Source: JBCBEX01 sp038528235 (GTDB lineage: Bacteria > Bacteroidota > Rhodothermia > Rhodothermales > Rubricoccaceae). From it: a DNA stretch of 12,870 nucleotides. Each line of letters opens with the position of its first letter. Positions within the stretch are counted from its first letter, which is position 1. A program made the translations under genes and the position numbers. The notes beneath the pieces are model-generated. The model ran no database searches. It was not told where the DNA came from and saw only the letters and a list, made by a program, of their open reading frames with translations. Location: NCBI GenBank assembly GCA_038528235.1, contig JBCBEX010000108.1:1-12870 (forward strand), read 5' to 3'. Positions 1 to 7,282 of this stretch are shown here, one piece after another.

Positions 1-91
1 TGTACCATGGAGGGATGATAAACTTTTACGACTACCGCGTTCACCCCTTGAACATAGCGGTGTCCCTCTCCTCGCACTTCTGGACCTCCTC

Positions 92-1735
92 ATGTGCCGT
101 TTAGCCATCGTTTGCGCTCTCTCGACACTCTTCTGGGCGCCTGCTGCTGAGGCACAAGAGGCTAGCGCGTGCGAGTCGGGCACGGCCCAAGCCACACTCG
201 ACGTCGCCGGTGCCCGCGCTGTGCTCACCAACCGCGGCCCGCAGTTCCACCCGCCCCCTGGAAGCAACGTCGGGATCCCGTACTTCTACGAAGTGCCCAA
301 AGGCAGCGGCATCCAGAGCCTGTGGACCTACAGCTTGCTCCTCGCCGGGCTGGTGAACAACGAGCCGCGCTCCGCCGGCCGCTCCTATCGCTCCGCTTTC
401 TGGCCGGGCCCTTACCCCACCGCCAACGCGACTGCTGACGACTGTAGCTCCTACAACCGCATCTGGTCCGTCCGCCGCTCCGACCTCACCCGTTACCTAC
501 AGACCGGCGACGCCACGACCGACCTCCTGGAGTGGCCGTTTCACCTCGGCGCCCCCGTGATCGACGGCGACGGCGACCCCGACAACTACGACCTCGAGGC
601 CGGCGACCAACCGGCGCTTCGCGGCGACCAGACGCTGTGGTGGCTCGTCAACGACGCGAACCCGGACGCGCCCGACGACGCGCTGGGCGTGGAGGTGCGC
701 GTCGAAGCATTCGCCAAGGCCAGCAGCGACGCGGCCATCAACGAGGCCACCTTCTACCGATACACGCTGACCAACACCACGGACGCGCCCATCGACAGCC
801 TCCACGCGGGCTTCTTCCTAGACTCCGACTTAGGGGCGGCCTACGACGACGATTACTTCGGGACGGACACGACGCTCAGCCTCTGGTATGCCTACAAGGG
901 CATCGACGAGGACCGCGGCGGCTTCGGCGCGGCCCCACCTGCCCTCGGGCTCACGTTCGTCGAAACCCCCGTAGCTCTTCCCGACGGGCGCGACAACGAC
1001 GGCGACGGCGCGGTCGACGAGCCCGGCGAACGAGGCAACCTGCTCGCCAGCTTCCAGCACGCTGACGATGGACCGACGACCCCGCTCGGCACCTACAATG
1101 CTCTCCGGGGGCGCCAGGACAGCGGAGCCCCCTTCCGCGAAGGATTCCAGCCGGATGGCGAAGCAACCACGGTCATGTTTCCAGCCGAGCCGGGCGACTT
1201 CTGGAGCGGGCCGTGTGCCTACCCTAATTGCAATCCTTCGCTCAGGACCGATAGCCAGCAGTGCGTCGTTTCCGGCAGTCCGTTCGAACTAGCACCCGGC
1301 GAGAGCAAGACGGTCACGGTCGCCCTCGTTTACGCGCGCGGCACGGACCATCTTGACTCGGTGCGCGCCCTGCGAGACGCCACGCGCGAGGTTCGGACGG
1401 CCTACGATCTCGGCCTTTTTGAACCGAAGGCCGTCGCAGATTCCCAGCCGCCTCCCATTGCTGGCACCTACGTTCTGGGAGCGCCCTTCCCCAACCCTGC
1501 GACCCGCACCGTTACCGTGCCCTATCGCGTTCCGGCTGCGCAGGGCGGCTCCATCCGCATCACGGTGTCGGACGTGCTCGGCCGCGAGGTTGCCGTGGTC
1601 GTCGAGGGTCTGAAGCCTCCCGGCGCGTACGAGGCCGTGCTCAACACGAGCGCGTTCGCACCCGGCGTCTACATCGTGCGGATGGAACACGCCCGAGCCT
1701 CTGTAGAGGTGCAGCGCTTCACGGTCGTCCGGTAG
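92..1735 (+). CDS. Secreted protein with T9SS type A C-terminal sorting domain (paralog 1)
   Basis: 547 aa, function unknown. Residues 1-22 form a signal peptide (hydrophobic core, then AEAQ), so the protein should pass Sec into the periplasm. Residues ~462-547 look like a T9SS type A sorting domain: an FPNPAT-type opening, a DVLGREVAVV strand and a GVYIVRM strand near the end. Such domains direct export across the outer membrane and surface attachment or release. The middle carries acidic, Ca-binding-like loops (DGDGDPDNYD at ~158; DGRDNDGDGAVDE at ~298) and a DSDLGAAYDDDYFGTD stretch at ~244. Cysteines in the mature part (CESG, DDCS, PCAYPNC) recur in the paralog at 2169, suggesting disulfides. 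The ATG is at the head of the signal peptide; no Shine-Dalgarno is visible. Export and sorting are well supported; the role outside the cell is not recognisable. A korB remnant follows 9 bp after the stop. Confidence 0.9.
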   Translation: MCRLAIVCALSTLFWAPAAEAQEASACESGTAQATLDVAGARAVLTNRGPQFHPPPGSNVGIPYFYEVPKGSGIQSLWTYSLLLAGLVNNEPRSAGRSYRSAFWPGPYPTANATADDCSSYNRIWSVRRSDLTRYLQTGDATTDLLEWPFHLGAPVIDGDGDPDNYDLEAGDQPALRGDQTLWWLVNDANPDAPDDALGVEVRVEAFAKASSDAAINEATFYRYTLTNTTDAPIDSLHAGFFLDSDLGAAYDDDYFGTDTTLSLWYAYKGIDEDRGGFGAAPPALGLTFVETPVALPDGRDNDGDGAVDEPGERGNLLASFQHADDGPTTPLGTYNALRGRQDSGAPFREGFQPDGEATTVMFPAEPGDFWSGPCAYPNCNPSLRTDSQQCVVSGSPFELAPGESKTVTVALVYARGTDHLDSVRALRDATREVRTAYDLGLFEPKAVADSQPPPIAGTYVLGAPFPNPATRTVTVPYRVPAAQGGSIRITVSDVLGREVAVVVEGLKPPGAYEAVLNTSAFAPGVYIVRMEHARASVEVQRFTVVR

Positions 1736-1744
1736 CGCGTCTAG

Positions 1745-1910
1745 CTACGAGATCGTCCAGGTCTCGGCGTCGTGGAGAAGCATGCGCAGGTCGCCCGCGC
1801 TTTTTTTCTTCCTGACGGCCGCGGCATCTCGGCATCCCAGAAGAGTTGCGTGATGACGGCGTGGGGCATCGTCTTATCGGTCTCGTCGTAGACCAGGCAG
1901 TCGTCGGCGC
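1745..1910 (-). pseudogene. korB remnant: last ~76 codons, broken by a 67-bp deletion
   Basis: Read on the minus strand, this segment matches the 3' end of korB at 3895-4127, starting in the codons for SADDCLVYDETDK and ending with HDAETWTIS and a TAG stop. Compared with korB it lacks 67 bp (korB positions 3971-4037). The deletion lies between two GGCC tetranucleotides, a typical slippage or short-repeat deletion, and shifts the frame. By hand count, about 12 substitutions separate the 166 aligned bases (about 93% identity). Some change the protein, for example Ala to Pro after KTM. Homology stops abruptly at 1910. There is no start codon, TPP-binding region or cluster motif, so it cannot encode a functional subunit. 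It is a by-product of the tandem duplication. Confidence 0.9.
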
Positions 1911-2168
1911 ACCGAGCGAGCCCAGAGCCACGCGCACGGTGTCACACAGTCCCCGTGCGACCCGCGACGGCTGCTGCGCCAGCGCCTACTGTGCGCAGCC
2001 GAGCAACAAGACGAAACTGACGAGGAGAAGCGGGCGAGCTATAGCGACTTGTTGGTAACGCGGCATGCCGTATGGGCGGCGAGACTTGGAGGCGACGCCG
2101 AACTACCTTTCGGCACCAGACCGTGCGCCTTGTACCTTGACCTGACCCTTCTTGTCTACACGTCTTCT
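1911..2168. other. Non-coding junction and upstream region of the second secreted-protein gene
   Basis: These 258 bases lie between the abrupt end of the korB remnant and the ATG of the second paralog. By the duplication model they should correspond to sequence upstream of the first paralog, but I see no clear similarity to bases 1-91. An open frame runs through from about 1911 into the downstream gene (a TTG at 2049 is one nominal start). Its translation is not recognisable and precedes a clean signal peptide, so I treat it as non-coding. A TACCTTTC string near 2102 loosely resembles the Bacteroidota -7 element TAnnTTTG, but spacing to an upstream TTG is not convincing. The promoter must lie here; its position is not settled. 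Confidence 0.5.
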
Positions 2169-3872
2169 ATGCTACGTCTCGCTACGGCCTGCATTCTTGT
2201 CCTGCTCCTGTCTCTGCCCACACAAGCCCAGGAGGTAGGCACCTGTGAGCCGGGCCTCGCTGAGCGCGTGCTCGATGCAGCTGGCGCGCGTGCCCGTATC
2301 CACAACACCGGCAATCTATTCTCGAATGCCAACCTCGGGTGGCGCGGCTACACCTATGCCGTTCCGAAGGAGTCTACGAACGATGCAAATGTCGCCGCAC
2401 ACGCCCTTTGGGTAGCAGGCCTTGTTGATGGTGACACACTCGGTGCAGGGTCTCCTTGGAGTCCCTATGAGTTCTGGCCTGGCCCAATCCCTGAGTCTGG
2501 TGTTCCAACTGATTGCTCCGAGTTTGACAAGCTTTGGTCCGTACGCCGCGGCGACCTCATCCGCTATTACGAGTCGGGCGAGATCACCGAAAACTTGGGT
2601 TCCTGGCCGGTGCACCTCGGTGCCCCCGTCATCGATGGGGATGGGATTCCTGACAATTACGACCTTGGAGCAGGAGACCAACCCGCCCTGCGCGGTGACC
2701 AGACTGTGTGGTGGCTCATGAACGACGTGGGGAATGTCCACCAGGTCACCCGGTCTGCCCCCCTCGGCATTGAAGTGCGTGCCGAGGCCTCTGCTAAAGC
2801 TTCCACCGTCCAAGACATTCACGAGGCGACGTTCTACCGCTACACGCTCACGAACCGCTCTACGAGTACGATTGACCGTGCGTTTGTCGGCTTCTTCTCC
2901 GAGATGACAGGAGGGTATGAATACCAAAACGACTTTGTGGGCACTGACACAACCTTGAGCCTGTGGTACACCTACGACTTCAGGCCTGATATCTACGTCG
3001 GAGGATCTTGGGCCATCGGGGCGACTGTGCTTGAGGGGCCCATCATTCTTCCCGACGGGCGAGACAATGACCGAGACGGAGCGATAGACGAGCTTGGCGA
3101 GCGCGGCGACTTGCACGCCACACTACTGTTGTACGGAGGCGGAGGAGATCCCACGCACGATGAAATCAGTTCGGCTCAGGATATCTACCACTACCTCTCG
3201 GGAAGCTGGAGAGACGGAGTTCCGCTCACGGTGGGTGGATATGGTTACAACGGCCCCGACGGTGGGCTTGGCCAGTCGAGCGAAGGCTCTCTCACGCGCT
3301 ACATCTTTTCAGGCGAGCCTGGCGTCTTCTGGAGCGAGCCGTGTTTCCAGCCTGGTTGTGAAGAGCCCAGCAACGATGGGCGGCGACACGGCGTCTATTC
3401 AACGGGTCCGTTCCGCCTAGAGCCTGGCGGGAGCCAGACGGTTTCGATCGCTATCGTCCATGCAAAGGGCGACGACTATCTCGACGCCGTGCGTGCCCTC
3501 AAGGACGTTACGCGCTACGTCCGCACCGCCTTCGACCTCGGCCTGCTCGACCCCGAACCTGTCCCGCTTCCTGCCGACTTCCTCGCCAAGGACCTTCCCG
3601 ACGCCCTCGGCCTTGGCACGCCCTTCCCCAATCCCACTGCCACCTCGGTCACGCTGCCTTACCGCGTCCCAGCCACGCTCGGGGGACCGATCCGTATCGC
3701 TGTGACGGACGTGCTCGGACGCGAGGTTGCCGTCGTAGTGGACGGCACGCCTGCACCGGGTGAATACGATGCCGTGCTAGACACGAGCGTGCTCGCGCCA
3801 GGCGTCTACGTGGTACGGATGCAGCGGGCATTCGCTCTCTCAGGGGTGCAGCGCTTCACGGTCGCCCGGTAG
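2169..3872 (+). CDS. Secreted protein with T9SS type A C-terminal sorting domain (paralog 2)
   Basis: 567 aa from the ATG at 2169, chosen because a clean signal peptide begins there (MLRLATACILVLLLSL, then TQAQ). An in-frame TTG 40 codons upstream would bury it. The protein is colinear with the one encoded at 92-1735. Shared blocks are FWPGP, LWSVRRGDLIRYY, HLGAPVIDGDGIPDNYDLG, GDQPALRGDQT, EATFYRYTLTN, GTDTTLSLWY, LPDGRDNDRDGAIDE and the PCxxPxC cysteine pair at ~391-396. The T9SS sorting domain spans ~482-567. It is about 20 residues longer, with extra Gly/Tyr-rich sequence around residues 320-375. The acidic DSDLGAAYDDD stretch of the first paralog is mostly lost here (EMTGGYEYQND). Codon usage in roughly the first 1.2 kb is less GC-biased than in the neighbours. 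The stop is 22 bp from the convergent korB stop. Function outside the cell is unknown. Confidence 0.9.
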   Translation: MLRLATACILVLLLSLPTQAQEVGTCEPGLAERVLDAAGARARIHNTGNLFSNANLGWRGYTYAVPKESTNDANVAAHALWVAGLVDGDTLGAGSPWSPYEFWPGPIPESGVPTDCSEFDKLWSVRRGDLIRYYESGEITENLGSWPVHLGAPVIDGDGIPDNYDLGAGDQPALRGDQTVWWLMNDVGNVHQVTRSAPLGIEVRAEASAKASTVQDIHEATFYRYTLTNRSTSTIDRAFVGFFSEMTGGYEYQNDFVGTDTTLSLWYTYDFRPDIYVGGSWAIGATVLEGPIILPDGRDNDRDGAIDELGERGDLHATLLLYGGGGDPTHDEISSAQDIYHYLSGSWRDGVPLTVGGYGYNGPDGGLGQSSEGSLTRYIFSGEPGVFWSEPCFQPGCEEPSNDGRRHGVYSTGPFRLEPGGSQTVSIAIVHAKGDDYLDAVRALKDVTRYVRTAFDLGLLDPEPVPLPADFLAKDLPDALGLGTPFPNPTATSVTLPYRVPATLGGPIRIAVTDVLGREVAVVVDGTPAPGEYDAVLDTSVLAPGVYVVRMQRAFALSGVQRFTVAR

Positions 3873-3877
3873 CGCGT

Positions 3878-3903
3878 CTGGCTATGAGATCTGGCTATGA
3901 GAT
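3878..3903. repeat. 13-bp perfect tandem repeat across the korB stop codon
   Basis: CTGGCTATGAGAT occurs twice back to back between the end of the second secreted-protein gene and korB. The second unit holds the korB stop (TAG read on the minus strand) and its last two codons. The corresponding site after the first paralog (around 1740-1753) has only one, slightly changed unit, so the doubling happened after the segment was duplicated or was lost from the other copy. Reading frames are unaffected. Confidence 0.85.
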
Positions 3904-5208
3904 CGTCCAGGTCTCGGCGTCGTGCAGGAGCGTGCGCAGGTCGCCCGCGCCCTTTTTCTTCGTGACGGCCTCGACCTGCCGTTGCAACTCGGTGTCATAC
4001 GTCGGGCGGTCCTCGCTGTAGAACACGCCGAATGGCCGCGGCATCTCGGCGTCCCAGAAGAGTTGGGTGATGACGGCGTGGGCCATCGTCTTGTCCGTCT
4101 CGTCGTAGACCAGGCAGTCGTCGGCGCTCAAGTCGCCCGTGAGGTCGATGGCGTCGAGGCGCAGGCCGTCCAGACGCAGGCCGCGCTGGCCCTTGTCGAA
4201 GGTGAGCGGCTGACCGTGCTTCACGAAGACCGTCCGGCGCGGCTTCGACTGGCGCTCGGTGAAGTCGAAGAAGGCCCCGTCGTTGAAGATGTTGCAGTTC
4301 TGGTAGACCTCCACGAAGCCCGTTCCGGTGTGGCGGTGGGCGCGGCGGAGCATCGCCGTCATGTGCTTCGCGTCGCGGTCGAGCGTGCGCGCGACGAACG
4401 TGGCATCGGCCCCGAGCGCGAACGCCGCCGGGTTGAACGGGTGGTCGAGCGAGCCGTAGGGCGTCGACTTGGTGACCTTGCCGACCTCACTCGTGGGGCT
4501 GTACTGCCCCTTCGTGAGGCCGTAGATCTGGTTGTTGAACAGGATGATCTGGCATTCCAGGTTGCGCCGCATGAGGTGCGCAAAGTGGTTGCCGCCGATC
4601 GAGAGCGCGTCGCCGTCGCCGGTGATGAGCCACACGTCGAGGTCGGGCCGCGCCGCCTTGAGGCCGGTCGCGACGGTCGGTGCGCGGCCGTGGATCGAGT
4701 GCATCCCATAGGTGTCCATGTAGTACGGGAAGCGCGACGAGCAGCCGATGCCGGAGATGAAGACGACATCCTCCTTGCGCTCGGTGAGTTCGGGCAGGAC
4801 GCGCTGCACGGCAGCCAGCACGGCGTAGTCGCCGCAGCCAGGGCACCAGCGCACGTCGGCGTCGGAGGCGAAGTCCTTGCGCGTGAGCACGGGCAGCGCA
4901 GTCACGTCGCCATCGCCTCCCGGTGGCGTGACCGTACGCAGCGCTGGCGGCTTTGCGGGGCGCGCCCCAGGCGGCTTGCCAGGGGGCTTCACGCCAGGAC
5001 GCCCAGGCTTCGCGCCTGGCGGCCGCGTCGGCTTCTTGCCGCCAGCCTTGGGCGGCCCAGGAGGCTTCTTCCCCGCGATCGACGGCGGGAGTGCAGGCTT
5101 CGTGGTTGGCGGGCGCTTGCCAGCGGGCTGGGTCGGCCGCGCGGGCTTTGCACCCCCAGGCATCGGCGGGCGCTTGCCTTCGTTCTGCGGCGTGTTCTCT
5201 TCGCTCAT
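3895..5208 (-). CDS. korB: 2-oxoacid (2-oxoglutarate):ferredoxin oxidoreductase, beta subunit
   Basis: 437 aa. This is the TPP-binding subunit that, with KorA, decarboxylates 2-oxoglutarate (or a related 2-oxoacid) to the acyl-CoA and reduces ferredoxin in the cytoplasm. The core begins near residue 106. It shows WCPGCG (121-126), GIGCSSRFPYYM (153-164), HSIHGRAPTVATGLK (170-184) and the TPP/Mg motif GDGDALSIGG (197-206) followed by NNQIYGLTKGQYSPTS (225-240). Residues ~10-98 are an unusual low-complexity Pro/Lys/Gly/Ala-rich extension with repeated PPG, KPP and GKKP units. The frame is open throughout and starts with ATG (MSEENTPQ). It is the second gene of a korA-korB pair, 166 nt after korA, with a large inverted repeat between. 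Its last ~76 codons exist again as a pseudogene at 1745-1910. Substrate preference cannot be read from sequence; 2-oxoglutarate is the likely one. Confidence 0.93.
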   Translation of the reverse strand: MSEENTPQNEGKRPPMPGGAKPARPTQPAGKRPPTTKPALPPSIAGKKPPGPPKAGGKKPTRPPGAKPGRPGVKPPGKPPGARPAKPPALRTVTPPGGDGDVTALPVLTRKDFASDADVRWCPGCGDYAVLAAVQRVLPELTERKEDVVFISGIGCSSRFPYYMDTYGMHSIHGRAPTVATGLKAARPDLDVWLITGDGDALSIGGNHFAHLMRRNLECQIILFNNQIYGLTKGQYSPTSEVGKVTKSTPYGSLDHPFNPAAFALGADATFVARTLDRDAKHMTAMLRRAHRHTGTGFVEVYQNCNIFNDGAFFDFTERQSKPRRTVFVKHGQPLTFDKGQRGLRLDGLRLDAIDLTGDLSADDCLVYDETDKTMAHAVITQLFWDAEMPRPFGVFYSEDRPTYDTELQRQVEAVTKKKGAGDLRTLLHDAETWTIS

Positions 5209-5244
5209 GGCAGGAGTCTTTGCTGTGCAACGGCTGTGCGTTGC

Positions 5245-5341
5245 TCGGCTCCCCCCGTTCTCGCTTCGCTCGAACTGTCCCCCTCACGGGTGAGGGGGAC
5301 AGCTTGACCACCGTTCAGGTGCGTCAGGCGGGGGGAGCCGA
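5245..5341. repeat. Nested inverted repeat between korA and korB
   Basis: The outer arms are 13-bp perfect complements: TCGGCTCCCCCCG at 5245-5257 and CGGGGGGAGCCGA at 5329-5341. Inside them lies a second perfect palindrome, CTGTCCCCCTCAC at 5275-5287 and its complement at 5290-5302, separated by GG. The element fills most of the 166-nt gap in the korA-korB transcript and ends 36 bp before the korB ATG. It has no U-tract, so it does not look like a simple intrinsic terminator. It could be a dispersed palindromic element (REP- or MITE-like), an mRNA processing or stability element, or an attenuator. No second copy occurs in this window. Confidence 0.8.
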
Positions 5342-5374
5342 CAGGGCTTGATGAAAGGATGACACGCGATATGA

Positions 5375-7282
5375 CTAGGGACGGTCAACAATCGCGTCTT
5401 CGATCTCGCTCGCCTTGAAGGGCAGGCCTTGCACCTTCGTGACGGGCTGCGCATCGACGAGGTATTGCTCGCGGAGGAGGCGGACTAGTTGGCCGTTGTT
5501 GAGTTCAGGGACGAGGATGCGGTCGTAGCGGGCGAGCACATCGCCGAGGTCGTCGGGGAGCGGCCAGACCCAGCGCAGGTGGAGGTGCCCGACGCGCTGC
5601 CCGGCGGCGCGGGCGCGCTCGACGCCCACCTCGATGGCCCCGCGCGTGGAGCCCCAACCGATGACGAGCGTCCCGTCCTCATCGCCGTCGATGACGCATG
5701 GCGGGATCTCGGCACGGACGCGCTGCACCTTCTCGGCGCGCGTCTTCGTCATGTGCTGGTGGTTGGCGGGGTCGTACGACACGCCGCCCGTACGGCTGTC
5801 CTTTTCGAGCCCGCCGAGGCGATGCTCCAGACCGGGCGTGCCGGGGCGCACCCACGGACGGGCGAGCGTCGCTGCGTCGCGGACGTAGGGCAGGAAGTCG
5901 CCGTCGGGGTTGTTCGTCTCCGTCGTGAAGGCGACCTCGAACGGCGTGAGGCTGTCCGGGTCGGGGATGCGCCAGGGCTCGGAGCCATTGCCGAGGTAGC
6001 CGTCCGAGAGGACGATCACCGGCGTCATGTACTTCACCGCGATGCGGCACGCCTCGTAGGCCACCTCGTAGCAGTCGCCTGGCGAGCTCGCGGCGATGAC
6101 CGGGAGCGGACCGTCGCCGTTGCGGCCGTAGACGGCCATCAGGAGGTCGGACTGCTCGGTCTTCGTCGGCATGCCCGTGGACGGCCCAGCGCGCTGCACG
6201 TCGATGAGCACGAGCGGCAACTCGGTCATGAGCGCGAGGCCCAGAAACTCTGTCTTGAGCGCCAGGCCCGGCCCGGAAGTACCCGTCACGCCGAGATGCC
6301 CGCCGAACGCTGTCCCGAGCGCCACGCCAATGGCGGCGATCTCGTCCTCGGCCTGGACCGTGCGGATGCCGAAGTCCTTGTACTTGCTCAGCGCGTGGAG
6401 CAGGTCCGAGGCGGGCGTGATCGGGTAGGTGCCATAGACGAGGTCGAGGCCGCTCTTGACCTTCGCCGCGACGAGGCCGAGCGCGAGGGCGTCGTTGCCC
6501 TTGATGGCGCGGTAGGTGCCCGGCGCGAGCGTGGCGGGCGCCACCTCATAGCGCGCCGCGAACACCTCGGTCGTCTCGCCGAAGAAGTAGCCCGCCTTGA
6601 GCGCCTTCAGGTTCGCGTCGCGGATCGCGGGCTTGCGGGCGAACTTCTCGGTCAGCCAGTCCTGCGCGGGTTCGAGCGGCCGCGTGTAGAGCCACAGCGC
6701 CAGCCCGAGGGCGAACATGTTCTTGCAGCGGTCGACGTCCTGCGTGCCGAGCCCGTGTTCCTCAGCGTGCTCGGCGAGCGTCTCGCGGGTGAGCCGGTTG
6801 AGCTCGATCTTGAAGACCTCGTAGCCGTCGAGCGTGCCGTCTTCGAGCGGGTTGGCGTCGATGTGCGCCAGTTCGAAGTTGCGCTTCTCGAAGGCGTCGG
6901 TGTTGACGAGCACAGCCCCGGCAGACCGCCCCGGTGCCGCCTTGCGAACACGGTGGAGGTTGACGGCCAGCGCCGCCGGGTTCATCGCCACGAGGAGGTC
7001 GACCTCGTCGCCCGGCGTGTGGATCTCGCCGGAGCCGAAGTGGAGTTGGAAGCCCGAGACGCCGTAGGTCGTGCCCGCGGGCGCGCGGATCTCGGCGGGG
7101 AAGTCGGGCAGCGTCGCGAGGTCGTTGCGCGCGAGCGCCGTCGCCAGCGTGAACTGGCTGCCCGTGAGCTGCATCCCGTCGCCGGAGTCGCCCGCGAATA
7201 GGATCGTGACTTCGGAGAGCGATCGGACCGGCTTAGAACTGGAAGCGGCAGCGCCAGCGGGAGCCGCAGGGGCGTCGGACAT
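5375..7282 (-). CDS. korA: 2-oxoacid (2-oxoglutarate):ferredoxin oxidoreductase, alpha subunit (gamma-alpha fusion)
   Basis: 635 aa from the ATG at 7282. An in-frame ATG 26 codons upstream exists, but the added residues do not look like protein of this family and I left them out. Order of domains: a gamma (acceptor oxidoreductase) domain at ~25-215 opening with FAGDSGDGMQLTGSQF; the pyrimidine-binding alpha domain at ~255-445 with YGTYPITPASDLLHAL, AEDEIAAIGVALG and TGTSGPGLALKTEFLG; and a C-terminal transketolase-C-like domain at ~535-630 ending VPELNNGQLVRLLREQYL. This fused gamma-alpha layout, without separate gamma and ferredoxin subunits, is the two-subunit KorAB type. The first ~20 residues are Ala/Ser/Pro-rich. 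It is followed by korB on the same strand. Together they would supply reduced ferredoxin from 2-oxoglutarate in the TCA cycle. Confidence 0.94.
   Translation of the reverse strand: MSDAPAAPAGAAASSSKPVRSLSEVTILFAGDSGDGMQLTGSQFTLATALARNDLATLPDFPAEIRAPAGTTYGVSGFQLHFGSGEIHTPGDEVDLLVAMNPAALAVNLHRVRKAAPGRSAGAVLVNTDAFEKRNFELAHIDANPLEDGTLDGYEVFKIELNRLTRETLAEHAEEHGLGTQDVDRCKNMFALGLALWLYTRPLEPAQDWLTEKFARKPAIRDANLKALKAGYFFGETTEVFAARYEVAPATLAPGTYRAIKGNDALALGLVAAKVKSGLDLVYGTYPITPASDLLHALSKYKDFGIRTVQAEDEIAAIGVALGTAFGGHLGVTGTSGPGLALKTEFLGLALMTELPLVLIDVQRAGPSTGMPTKTEQSDLLMAVYGRNGDGPLPVIAASSPGDCYEVAYEACRIAVKYMTPVIVLSDGYLGNGSEPWRIPDPDSLTPFEVAFTTETNNPDGDFLPYVRDAATLARPWVRPGTPGLEHRLGGLEKDSRTGGVSYDPANHQHMTKTRAEKVQRVRAEIPPCVIDGDEDGTLVIGWGSTRGAIEVGVERARAAGQRVGHLHLRWVWPLPDDLGDVLARYDRILVPELNNGQLVRLLREQYLVDAQPVTKVQGLPFKASEIEDAIVDRP

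Larger units (their letters stand above)
92..4127. repeat. Segmental tandem duplication: secreted-protein gene plus korB 3' end
   Basis: Two units lie in direct order. Unit 1 is the gene at 92-1735 plus a korB tail at 1745-1910. Unit 2 is the gene at 2169-3872 plus the same tail inside intact korB (3895-4127). In both units the gene stop is followed by nearly the same spacer (TAGCGCGTCT) and then the korB stop region. This is the arrangement expected when a segment ending inside korB is copied head-to-tail. Similarity is very high across the gene 3' ends and korB tails but only moderate over the gene bodies. The upstream regions of the two genes are not clearly alike over the 91 bp visible upstream of the first gene. 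Confidence 0.8.

Noticed and set aside
1..91. Promoter of the first secreted-protein gene (TAAACTTT near 19-26)
   Set aside because: Only a weak match to the Bacteroidota -7 element, and no placeable -33 element within the window.
2049..2168. 40-codon upstream extension of the second secreted-protein gene from a TTG
   Set aside because: It would place hydrophilic, unrelated residues before an ideal signal peptide that starts at the ATG at 2169.
5275..5302. Inner palindrome as a rho-independent terminator of korA
   Set aside because: There is no T-tract on either side, and korB follows in the same operon. A nested repeat element is a better description.
3922..5307. 461-codon open frame antisense to korB
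   Set aside because: Its translation is Arg/Val/Glu-rich and low-complexity, as expected from reading a high-GC gene backwards. KorB on the other strand has all family motifs.
5489..7201. 570-codon open frame antisense to korA
   Set aside because: Same high-GC shadow effect. The sense strand encodes a complete, motif-bearing KorA.
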